From assembly GCA_050180235.1 (NCBI GenBank), contig JBFXEJ010000062.1:1-35827 (forward strand): a DNA stretch of 35,827 bases, written 5' to 3'. The DNA is from JAABRU01 sp050180235 (GTDB lineage: Bacteria; Desulfobacterota; Desulfobacteria; Desulfobacterales; Desulfococcaceae). The number at the start of each line of letters is the position of its first letter. The stretch's first letter is position 1. The notes beneath the pieces are model-generated. The model ran no database searches, was not told the DNA's origin, and was given only the letters and a program-made list of their open reading frames with translations. Both the position numbers and the translations under genes were made by a program. Shown here piece after piece: positions 9,401 through 14,822 of the stretch.

Positions 9401-10446
9401 GGGACACCAAAAGTCTGCCGGATCATCTGAAAATGCGTATTTCCCTGCGCGGGCCCCATGGAGAGGAACTTCGCGCGGGAAGAGATCCCGCGATTCTGGT
9501 GCAGGGAGCGGCTGTGCAGGTGAATTTGGATGATTTTGCAGCAGCACGGCAGAGATGGGAACGCAAAGGCATTGCAGAATGGGATTTCGGGGATTTGCCG
9601 GAAACCCTGACGCTGAAAGGGGAAAAAGGGGAAAAATGGACAGCATATCCGGGTTTGAAGACAGAGGAAAATGATCTGTGTCTGCGTCTGTTCAAAGACA
9701 GAACAGAAGCAATCAAATCCCACAAACAGGGCATGGTAAAACTGTTTTCCCTGCATTTTGCCAAAGAAGTGCGGATGCTGAAATATCAGTTGGCATTGCC
9801 CGGCAGTTCAGCATTGCCTGCGCGCTATTTCGGCGGAAGCAAAATTCTGGAAAAAGAAATGCTTGACAGTATTCTTGAAGTCCTGTTTTCTTTGAATATC
9901 CGAACTCCGGATGAATTTGCTGCCCCTGCCAAAAAAGCGGAATCTGTGATTGCGGAAAAAGGGAAACAGAAGTTGCAAACCGTCGTCCGGGTGCTGGATG
10001 CGTATCATGAATGCCGAACAGTATTGTATGATTTGGAAAATGCAAACCGGAACAGTGCTGCAATCATACAGTTTCTCGCGGGGCTGCGCGACAGTCTTGC
10101 CAATCTTGTGCCTGAGCATTTTGTCACTTTGTACAATGAAGAACGCATGACCCATCTGGAACGCTATATCAAAGCCATTGCCATCCGCGCACAGCGTGCC
10201 ATTGTCAGTTTTGAAAAAGATCAGGCAAAAGCTGCAGAAGTGAAAATTCACACTGACCGCCTGAACCGGCTGCTCACAGAACTTTCGCCCCATGTGACAG
10301 AGGAAAAAAGAAATGCGGTGGAGGAATTTTTCTGGCTGCTGGAAGAATACAAAGTTTCCGTGTTCGCGCAGGAACTGAAAACTCCGGTGAAAGTCTCTGC
10401 AAAAAAGCTGGAAACTTTTTATGGGGAAATACAGCGGATGGTGTGA
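6418..10446 (+). CDS. hrpA: ATP-dependent DEAH-box RNA helicase HrpA
   Basis: The product is about 1342 aa, close to Escherichia coli HrpA (about 1300 aa). Walker A GETGSGKTT is at residues 109-117, TQPRR (motif Ia) follows, DEAH is at 206-209, SAT (motif III) follows, and the late motifs TNVAETSVTI and QRKGRCGR are present. These are followed by the winged-helix, ratchet and OB-fold order of DEAH helicases and a long C-terminal half like the DUF3418 region of HrpA. HrpA unwinds RNA and rescues stalled ribosomes in E. coli. The ATG at 6418 is preferred over GTG at 6352 because the 66 bases between them contain a dispersed hairpin repeat. The ribosome site is weak (GGA only), so the start is uncertain. 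It is flanked by repeat-filled gaps and appears to be a single-gene unit. Confidence 0.93.
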   Translation: MEGYLSVKKGKTLTPQQLRKLENLCAKALAGDRPVFRREIGRLKKIRDAEKKAARMTELETQIQASAEKRRIRKKNRPRPTYNPDLPIVARKDEIIEAIRKNRVLIIAGETGSGKTTQIPKFCMEAGRGIDGKIGCTQPRRIAAMTVSARIAEELGEDLGKSVGYKIRFQDKGSADAYIKIMTDGILLAEAQGDGWLREYDTIIVDEAHERSLNIDFVLGILKTLLHRRRDLKLIITSATIDTEKFSKAFDNAPIIEVSGRMFPVEVRYLQPEGKSRSSEKKTDDEEQTHVELAAKAVDKLQQESPYGGDILVFMPTEQDIRECCEMIEGRKYTGVTVMPLFARLSAGEQSRVFAKMPGRKIIVSTNVAETSVTIPGIKFVVDTGLARISQYSPRSRTTALPVSPVSKSSADQRKGRCGRVQHGVCIRLYTEEDYENRPRFTLPEILRSNLAEVILRMIALRLGDIKEFPFIDRPADKSIQDGFNLLEELGAIVRAEKKEGEENAAPYELTERGRTMASLPLDPRLSRILLEAGQKGCLEELKVIAAALSIQDPRERPSEKQKAADQAHAQFKDADSDFMTLLKIWNIWNESKNDLKSQSKMRKYCKENFLSFRRMQEWRDIHYQISLILEEQEIRNLTPMQENTGKKEEKSAFSPKYAAIHQAILSGFLSNIAMKKEKQFYKGAKDKEVMLFPGSGLFANPGAWIVAAEMVETTRLFARIAAHIDPEWIEPVGKDQCKYAYLKPHWERNRGEVTATEQVSLYGLIIHPGRPVSYGRINPAEASEIFIRSAIVAGDMRQSFPFMEHNQRVIEEIQDMEDRMRRRDLLVSEEDLYRFYADRLEGICDVRSLRHLLKTRKDDFLRMKKEELLLSLPNPDELSQFPEQISLGNTVIPCEYSFDPGKENDGVTLNISSAIAPSIAPESVDWVVPGLFREKVTTLIKGLPKEFRRQLVPVNQTVDVIVQDMSREENIPLITALSRFIYRKFGIDIPASAWDTKSLPDHLKMRISLRGPHGEELRAGRDPAILVQGAAVQVNLDDFAAARQRWERKGIAEWDFGDLPETLTLKGEKGEKWTAYPGLKTEENDLCLRLFKDRTEAIKSHKQGMVKLFSLHFAKEVRMLKYQLALPGSSALPARYFGGSKILEKEMLDSILEVLFSLNIRTPDEFAAPAKKAESVIAEKGKQKLQTVVRVLDAYHECRTVLYDLENANRNSAAIIQFLAGLRDSLANLVPEHFVTLYNEERMTHLERYIKAIAIRAQRAIVSFEKDQAKAAEVKIHTDRLNRLLTELSPHVTEEKRNAVEEFFWLLEEYKVSVFAQELKTPVKVSAKKLETFYGEIQRMV

Positions 10447-10577
10447 GTATCTGTATTCTGAAAGTGCATGAGCAGGCAATTTGACCTATTACCAAAAATA
10501 TGATACAGGAAAGAAAGAAAAAATGCAAATCCCGGTCAGACAGACTTCCCGGATAACGCACAGCCTCTCTATGTGTA

Positions 10578-10731
10578 ATACCAATTCTCTATTGATTTGA
10601 TACAATATTTATTGTCAGTTTTTCCTCTGCTGCGCGTGTGCAAAAAACCGCTCCGCTTAATTTTTGCACTCCTCCGGATCAGTTTCGTCCTAAAGTGCAG
10701 ATTGTATCAGGTCAATGGCGATTTGGTATAA
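10578..10731. repeat. MITE-like element, family B copy 1
   Basis: The left end, ATACCAATTCTCTATTGATT with GATACAAT, is mirrored at the right end by ATTGTATCAGGTCAATGGCG with ATTTGGTAT, giving imperfect 28-bp terminal inverted repeats about 154 bp apart. The centre has the core TGCAAAAAACCGCTCCGCTT. The same element in opposite orientation is at about 28508-28634. No coding capacity. It fills much of the gap between the helicase and lipase genes. Confidence 0.7.
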
Positions 10732-10780
10732 GTGGATCAAAACAGATGATCCTTTTCAGACCGGGTTTCTCACAGAAAAA

Positions 10781-10868
10781 ACTCTGTTTGACTCTGCGGT
10801 TAAAAACAGACTTTAAGCCGGTTTGACCACTGCCTGAAAAAAACTGGATTCCGGCTTTCGCCGGAACC
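10781..10868. repeat. dispersed CAGAGT/CACAGAG repeat and TTCCGGC palindrome
   Basis: On the minus strand this reads AACCGCAGAGTCAAACAGAG (family F), similar to segments at 32150-32212, 33642-33741 and 34640-34676. It is followed by the palindrome TTCCGGCTTTCGCCGGAA at 10851-10868, a REP-like motif with degenerate relatives near 18495, 26410 and 31950. No gene is visible. Confidence 0.5.
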
Positions 10869-10967
10869 ACTCTGACTGAGTTTTGCAATTGACCCGGAAC
10901 CGGGCAGATTTTGGTTTCTGCCAAATGAAACATTAAGAAAAAACATGATTTAATTTGGAGATGCACG

Positions 10968-11792
10968 ATGACACAGCCGTCTGATGTTGCCATAATAAGA
11001 ACATGTGATGATGAAAAAACAGTAAGCGTTTCAGAGATCGCCAAAGGAAATATCTTCAGAAGAATGAAGTATATTCAGGAACATGCCATTTTCAGCGCTA
11101 ATATTTATGAATCAGATCATAACCGTCTTCCTGTGCCTGATGGATGGGAAAAACTGGATTCCCTGCCAAATTTTGAAACATGCCCTTCGGGAAAACAGAA
11201 AATCAGGGGCATGGAGTTTGAGGTCTGGAGAAAAATTCACAAAAAAGAGGAACTCCTGATACTGATTGTTTTCCGCGGAACAGACGCGAATCAACTGGGC
11301 GACTGGTGTTCCAATTTCCGCTGGATAACAAGGTTTATTCCTTTTGTGTGGGACCAGTATGATCAGGTGCGGATGATGATCCCCCAACTGGTTGATTATC
11401 TGCGCCATATTCATCAGCCTTACGGGAAGGAAACCATCATTATGTGTGCAGGGCATTCCCTGGGCGGCGGACTGGCACAGCAGGCAGCCTATGCTTCCAA
11501 ATACATAAAAGAGGTATACGCATTCGCCCCTTCTGTTGTCACAGGTTTTTTCAGTGTGAAAAAGCAGGTGCTCGATGTCAGCACACAGGGAATGGAAATC
11601 TACAGAATCTATGAAAAAGGAGAAATACTTTCCCTGCTGCGGTGGCTGATGCGCAAATTTCATCCCCTGTCACGCGAAAACCCGGCCATTGCGGAAATCC
11701 GCTACAATTTTCTCAGCGGAAATATCATTTATCAGCACAATATGAAGGTGTTTGCACAGAAACTCAAAGATATCCGGATGCAATCCGCCTGA
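10968..11792 (+). CDS. class 3 lipase-like alpha/beta hydrolase
   Basis: The product is 274 aa. The strand-turn motif VFRGTD (101-106) corresponds to the oxyanion region of class 3 lipases, and AGHSLGGG (161-168) is the nucleophile elbow with Ser164. The likely catalytic Asp/Glu and His lie further on; HN in the segment IIYQHNMK is a candidate histidine. No signal peptide or membrane helix is obvious, so it is predicted to be cytoplasmic. The start at 10968 follows TTTGGAG. It is convergent with the sigma-54 activator gene and separated from it by a short palindrome. Substrate (lipid or other ester) cannot be told. Family assignment is good, function is inferred. Confidence 0.8.
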   Translation: MTQPSDVAIIRTCDDEKTVSVSEIAKGNIFRRMKYIQEHAIFSANIYESDHNRLPVPDGWEKLDSLPNFETCPSGKQKIRGMEFEVWRKIHKKEELLILIVFRGTDANQLGDWCSNFRWITRFIPFVWDQYDQVRMMIPQLVDYLRHIHQPYGKETIIMCAGHSLGGGLAQQAAYASKYIKEVYAFAPSVVTGFFSVKKQVLDVSTQGMEIYRIYEKGEILSLLRWLMRKFHPLSRENPAIAEIRYNFLSGNIIYQHNMKVFAQKLKDIRMQSA

Positions 11793-11835
11793 ACCGGAAA
11801 TACTTTCCGGAAGTATGCAAACTGTGGAGAAACTC

Positions 11836-11856
11836 TCAGGGTTTTGAAAACCCTGA
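11836..11856. terminator. short palindrome between convergent genes
   Basis: TCAGGGTTTT-G-AAAACCCTGA forms a palindrome with 10-base arms that overlaps the stop codon of the minus-strand regulator gene. It could act as a compact bidirectional terminator, although its T-run is inside the stem. Confidence 0.4.
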
Positions 11857-13443
11857 TGGTGTTCCGGGCAGATGTTCGTCTTTCTGCAAAAAACGCTTTT
11901 CTTTTCTGCCAAAGGGAATTCCCATTTTTTTCATGCGTTTTCTCAGGGTGGAGGGATGAATGTTCAGCAATCGTGCTGCACCTTTTTCCCCTTCCACCCG
12001 GCCTTTGCACATGTCCAGCACATGCCGGATATGCCGTGTCATGACCGTATCCAGATCCGGAATTGATTCAATGTCACCGGACAGCGCACAGATGCGTTTT
12101 TCGGGTGCCAATCCGCATGGAACTGCGGGAAAAACATCACTGAAGGTCAGGGGCTTGCCCCTGCTGAGAATAATGGCACGCTCCACCGCGTTTTCCAGTT
12201 CCCGCACATTGCCCGGCCAGGAATATGACATCAGTCTTTCCAGCGCGCCCGGAGCCGGAACCGGAACAGTTTTCAGTTTCATCTCTCCGGATTTTTTGCA
12301 GATAAAATGCTGTACCAAAGCCGGTATATCCGCAATTCTCATGCGCAGTGGCGGAATCACAATGGGAAAAACCCGGAGCCGGAAATACAGGTCTTTGCGG
12401 AATTTTTCCAGATCCAGCATGGTTTCCAGATTCCGGTGCGTGGCAGCAATAATGCGGATATCCACTTTGACCGGCCCGGTTCCGCCCACCCGGTCAATTT
12501 CCTTTTCCTGCAGAACACGGAGCAGACGCACCTGGGCTTCGGCAGACAGTTCCCCGACTTCATCCAGAAACAGGGTTCCGCTATGTGCGCGTTCAATGCG
12601 TCCCCGTTTTCGTGAGAGCGCACCGGTAAACGCTCCTTTTTCATGACCGAAAAGCTCGCTGTCCATCAGGGTCTGGGGAATGGCTCCGCAGTTGACCTTG
12701 ATAAAAGGCCCGTCCCTCCGGGAAGACGCGTTGTGAATCGCGTTGGCGATGACTTCCTTGCCTGTGCCGGTTTCACCCAGAAGCAGTACCGGACTGTCCA
12801 GATGCGCGACCTGCCGCACCTGCTCCATCACTTCCCGCAGACCAAAATCCGCGCCGATGATGTCCTCACCGGCCATGCGCCGGAGTTCATCCCGCAGATA
12901 GCGGTTGTCATCAGCCAGCAGATCCCGGAGTTTGCGCAGTTCCCGGTATCTCATGCTGTTGGTCAGGGCAATGGCAAAGGGTTTGTTGAGCAGCCGCAGA
13001 AGCCGGGCATGTTCCTGCTGAAATTTTTCCTTTCCATTGTCAAAAACCGAAACAATGCCCAGCAAAGTGCGCTCCAGCACCAGATCCATGACCACAGCGG
13101 ACAAATCCGAAACATTGAGTTTTTCCGCTACCGGACTGGTGACAGAGTCATCCCCCAGCCGCGGAATAAACCGAACCCGGAGAGCTCTCTGATTTTTGAT
13201 CTGCTCCAGTGCCTCGGAAGGGAGCGGGGTTCGGACAGTCAGGGTTCTGCATCCTTTCAGCGTGGCATGGGCAACGGTTTCCACAATTCCGGGTTCCGGA
13301 TGAAAGACATGAAAACACATCTGGCCTGCGGGAAGAAAATCCCGGATATACAGCAGGCAGGAATGCAAAGCTTTTTCTATATCCAGGCTCTGGCAGATGC
13401 GCAGTGTGGCTTCACGGAAAAATTCTTTTTCGTCTGTTATCAT
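11836..13443 (-). CDS. sigma-54-dependent activator: GAF, AAA+, Fis HTH
   Basis: The product is 535 aa. An N-terminal GAF-type sensory domain spans about 1-165, a short coiled linker follows, and the AAA+ domain has Walker A GETGTGKE (223-230), the sigma-54 contact motif GAFTGA (270-275), Walker B LFLDEVGE (291-298) and a C-terminal SWPGNVREL. A Fis-type helix-turn-helix follows (LDMCKGRVEGEKGAARLLNI, then STLRKRMKKMGI). This is the FhlA/NorR-like architecture, which responds to a small molecule and opens sigma-54 promoters. ATG at 13443 is the first ATG that keeps the GAF domain; only a TTG-initiated extension exists upstream. The ribosome site is poor. It stands alone, next to a lipase and a toxin-antitoxin remnant, so its target genes are not evident. 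Confidence 0.9.
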   Translation of the reverse strand: MITDEKEFFREATLRICQSLDIEKALHSCLLYIRDFLPAGQMCFHVFHPEPGIVETVAHATLKGCRTLTVRTPLPSEALEQIKNQRALRVRFIPRLGDDSVTSPVAEKLNVSDLSAVVMDLVLERTLLGIVSVFDNGKEKFQQEHARLLRLLNKPFAIALTNSMRYRELRKLRDLLADDNRYLRDELRRMAGEDIIGADFGLREVMEQVRQVAHLDSPVLLLGETGTGKEVIANAIHNASSRRDGPFIKVNCGAIPQTLMDSELFGHEKGAFTGALSRKRGRIERAHSGTLFLDEVGELSAEAQVRLLRVLQEKEIDRVGGTGPVKVDIRIIAATHRNLETMLDLEKFRKDLYFRLRVFPIVIPPLRMRIADIPALVQHFICKKSGEMKLKTVPVPAPGALERLMSYSWPGNVRELENAVERAIILSRGKPLTFSDVFPAVPCGLAPEKRICALSGDIESIPDLDTVMTRHIRHVLDMCKGRVEGEKGAARLLNIHPSTLRKRMKKMGIPFGRKEKRFLQKDEHLPGTPSGFSKP

Positions 13444-13566
13444 AATCTGATGTGGCAGGGATGTTGGATTTAAGGGGGAGCATGCTGTCTGAACAGTACT
13501 TCGGCAAGCTCGGTAAGCACAAATGGACGCGGATTTCACGGATTGCAATGTCTGCCATCCCGGAGC

Positions 13567-13843
13567 TTATCTCCCGAATAATTCGGAATGGGTCCCGACA
13601 CGTACCGGTCTCAGTTCCTCATACCTTATGAAATATATCAGAAGCCAGTCAGATTCAATGTGACATTCCCGAAAATCCTGCCATTCTCCTTTGAGTTTGT
13701 GATCCTTGCAGGAAGACGGCAAAAGTCTCTGTTCTGCCAATAGGGACAGCACCTCTTTCAGCGCCTCCATATTGCGTCCCTGTTTTTTTGCTTTTTTCAG
13801 GTCTTTTTTTAAACTGACCGGTTGGGCGGATTGCCAGAATCAG
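13567..13843 (-). pseudogene. YafQ/RelE-family toxin, frameshifted and without a standard start
   Basis: From 13770 downward the frame gives 67 aa of a YafQ-like mRNA interferase (LPSSCKDHKLKGEW, then RECHIESDWLLIY and the ending RVGTHSELFGR). The missing N-terminus exists upstream in another frame: ILAIRPTGQFKK joins to DLKKAKKQGRN only if one A of the seven-A run (13804-13810) is ignored. The joined product would be about 90 aa, the usual length. The upstream part also lacks ATG, GTG or TTG. GGAGG at 13845-13849 leads to CTG at 13843 (1 nt away), ATT at 13840 (4 nt) and CTG at 13837 (7 nt). CTG 13843 overlaps the antitoxin TGA, as expected if an ancestral ATGA became CTGA. I call it inactivated. 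Recoding or a read error in the homopolymer remain possible. Confidence 0.75.
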
Positions 13844-14082
13844 ACCTCCGTATCTGCAAACATCTGCTCCACACTGTCATATTTTTTCCCTTTTCCTTTG
13901 CGCGCCTGCTCCATTGCCCGAACCGTTGTCTGATTGGGAATATCGCATGTCTCCGGATTTGCCAGTCTGTTTCTGAGATTGGCAAAAATCTCCTCATCCA
14001 GCTTCAACTGTTCCTCAACTCCCATTTGAAAAACCATTGCGGAAATGTCATTGTATGAAAGTAATGCTTTCTGTTTTGGCAT
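13840..14082 (-). CDS. RelB/DinJ-like antitoxin
   Basis: The product is 80 aa. The C-terminal segment ARKGKGKKYDSVEQMFADTEV has the form of RelB/DinJ-type antitoxin tails that wrap their toxins, and the N-terminal part may be the DNA-binding dimerisation region. ATG at 14082 is preferred over an upstream extension because AAAGGAGG precedes it at 4-nt spacing. The stop codon overlaps the start region of the YafQ-like toxin, the normal antitoxin-first operon order. Since the toxin frame is broken, the protein may now act only as a repressor or as protection against related toxins. Confidence 0.7.
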   Translation of the reverse strand: MPKQKALLSYNDISAMVFQMGVEEQLKLDEEIFANLRNRLANPETCDIPNQTTVRAMEQARKGKGKKYDSVEQMFADTEV

Positions 14083-14124
14083 AATGCCTCCTTTCCGGTG
14101 CAAATGCATTTTTTGGTTTCTTTT

Positions 14125-14146
14125 GCCCGGAGTTCAAACTCCGGGC
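14125..14146. repeat. GCCCGGAGTT palindrome
   Basis: GCCCGGAGTT and AACTCCGGGC form a perfect hairpin with almost no loop. It lies between the two toxin-antitoxin loci in sequence without coding signal (14100-14275). Confidence 0.5.
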
Positions 14147-14232
14147 TGCCGTTTCTGCCTGCCTGCTCTGCCATGCCGGGCTGCTGACCCGGAAAGCGCA
14201 CAAGCAGCAGAGTAGGCAAAAGCGGAGCGCTG

Positions 14233-14275
14233 CCCACCATTTCAAGGTGGGCACAAAAAAACGTGCCCACCCTAC
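14233..14275. repeat. GTGGGCAC palindrome that replaced a toxin body
   Basis: Interlocking inverted repeats, CCCACCATTTCAAGGTGGG and GTGGGCACAAAAAAACGTGCCCAC, end at CCTACCGG. The core resembles the family A element (GGGCACAAAAAGCCGTGCCC with CCTACG). It begins exactly where the toxin reading frame stops resembling a toxin. Confidence 0.55.
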
Positions 14276-14305
14276 CGGTCTGGACAGAATCACTTTCCAC
14301 TTCAC
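14276..14305 (-). pseudogene. 5' remnant of a RelE/ParE-type toxin gene
   Basis: GTG at 14305 overlaps the antitoxin stop (GTGA) and begins MKWKVILSR, the usual opening strand of RelE/YoeB/ParE-fold toxins. After about ten codons the sequence becomes the palindromic GTGGGCAC element and no further toxin sequence is found in any frame down to 14100. The call rests on the short motif plus its position next to a Phd/YefM-type antitoxin gene. Confidence 0.5.
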
Positions 14306-14556
14306 CAGTCAAGCTCCTCCAAAGGTGTTCCGAGGGAAAGAGGCTCGGCAGCGGACTCCAGAATGCTTTCAGCCAGTCCCGGTATGCGGTTGAGATACAG
14401 GGTTTCCTCAATGGCTTTCCAGTCTTTTTCACCAATGACAATAAAAGCCTCTTCGTTTTTCCGGCTGACTTTTAGTGCTTCATGGTTTTCAATGCACCGG
14501 CTGACCTCTGCATCCAGACTGTTTTTAAATTTTTCAGATGTTGTTTCTGCCATCAT
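14302..14556 (-). CDS. Phd/YefM-type antitoxin
   Basis: The product is 84 aa. The segment CIENHEALKVSRKNEEAFIVIGEKDWKAIEETLYL has the Phd/YefM pattern (a beta strand with V-x-R-x-G/N then VVIS/VIGEKDWKAIEETLYL), followed by an extended acidic tail (ESAAEPLSLGTPLEELDW) that would bind a toxin. GGAGGTGA precedes the ATG-ATG start. Its stop overlaps the start of a toxin gene that survives only as about ten codons. Such antitoxins repress their own promoter. Confidence 0.8.
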   Translation of the reverse strand: MMAETTSEKFKNSLDAEVSRCIENHEALKVSRKNEEAFIVIGEKDWKAIEETLYLNRIPGLAESILESAAEPLSLGTPLEELDW

Positions 14557-14643
14557 TTTTCACCTCCGATCTTGAGAAAGGAAAGTCTGACAAAAATATG
14601 CCGGGTTACGCTTTGCTGTCCCTGCCAGCCTGTTCCTCTGGAT

Positions 14644-14716
14644 AACTGCAGGGATTTTATGTAAGAAAGGATTTAAAAACATTGACAATCCTTTCTTACA
14701 TAAAATCCTTGCAGTT
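14644..14716. repeat. 73-nt long hairpin, unit 1
   Basis: About 30-base arms (AACTGCAGGGATTTTATGTA with AGAAAGGATT, and AATCCTTTCTTACATAAAAT with CCTTGCAGTT) pair around a 13-nt loop, TAAAAACATTGAC. The unit is repeated nearly unchanged about 104 bp away, immediately after the STAND gene stop. Confidence 0.8.
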
Positions 14717-14747
14717 CCATTGACCCCGCCTGTCTGTTCTGCTGAAT

Positions 14748-14820
14748 AACTACAAGGATTGTTTATAAGAAAGGATTTAAAAACAGTAACAATCCTTTCT
14801 TACACAAAATCCCTGTAGTT
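14748..14820. repeat. 73-nt long hairpin, unit 2
   Basis: This has the same architecture and loop as the unit at 14644, with paired changes in the arms (AACTACAAGGATTGTTTATA; ACACAAAATCCCTGTAGTT). It ends two bases before the stop codon of the minus-strand STAND gene, so it forms the 3' end region of that transcript. There is no clear U-tract, so it may act by stabilising the 3' end, or it may be a mobile palindrome. Confidence 0.8.
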
Positions 14821-14822
14821 GT

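Noticed and set aside
12643..13473. 276-codon open frame on the plus strand opposite the sigma-54 activator gene
   Set aside because: It is antisense to the GAF and AAA+ domains, with compositional bias and no ribosome site.
14048..14305. 85-aa frame beginning MKWKVILSR taken as an intact toxin
   Set aside because: Only the first ten codons look like a toxin; the rest translates palindromic repeat sequence rich in Trp, Cys and Ser.
14644..14820. CRISPR-like repeat pair
   Set aside because: There are only two units, each a long hairpin, and the spacing is not a unique spacer of 30-40 bp; no cas genes are near.
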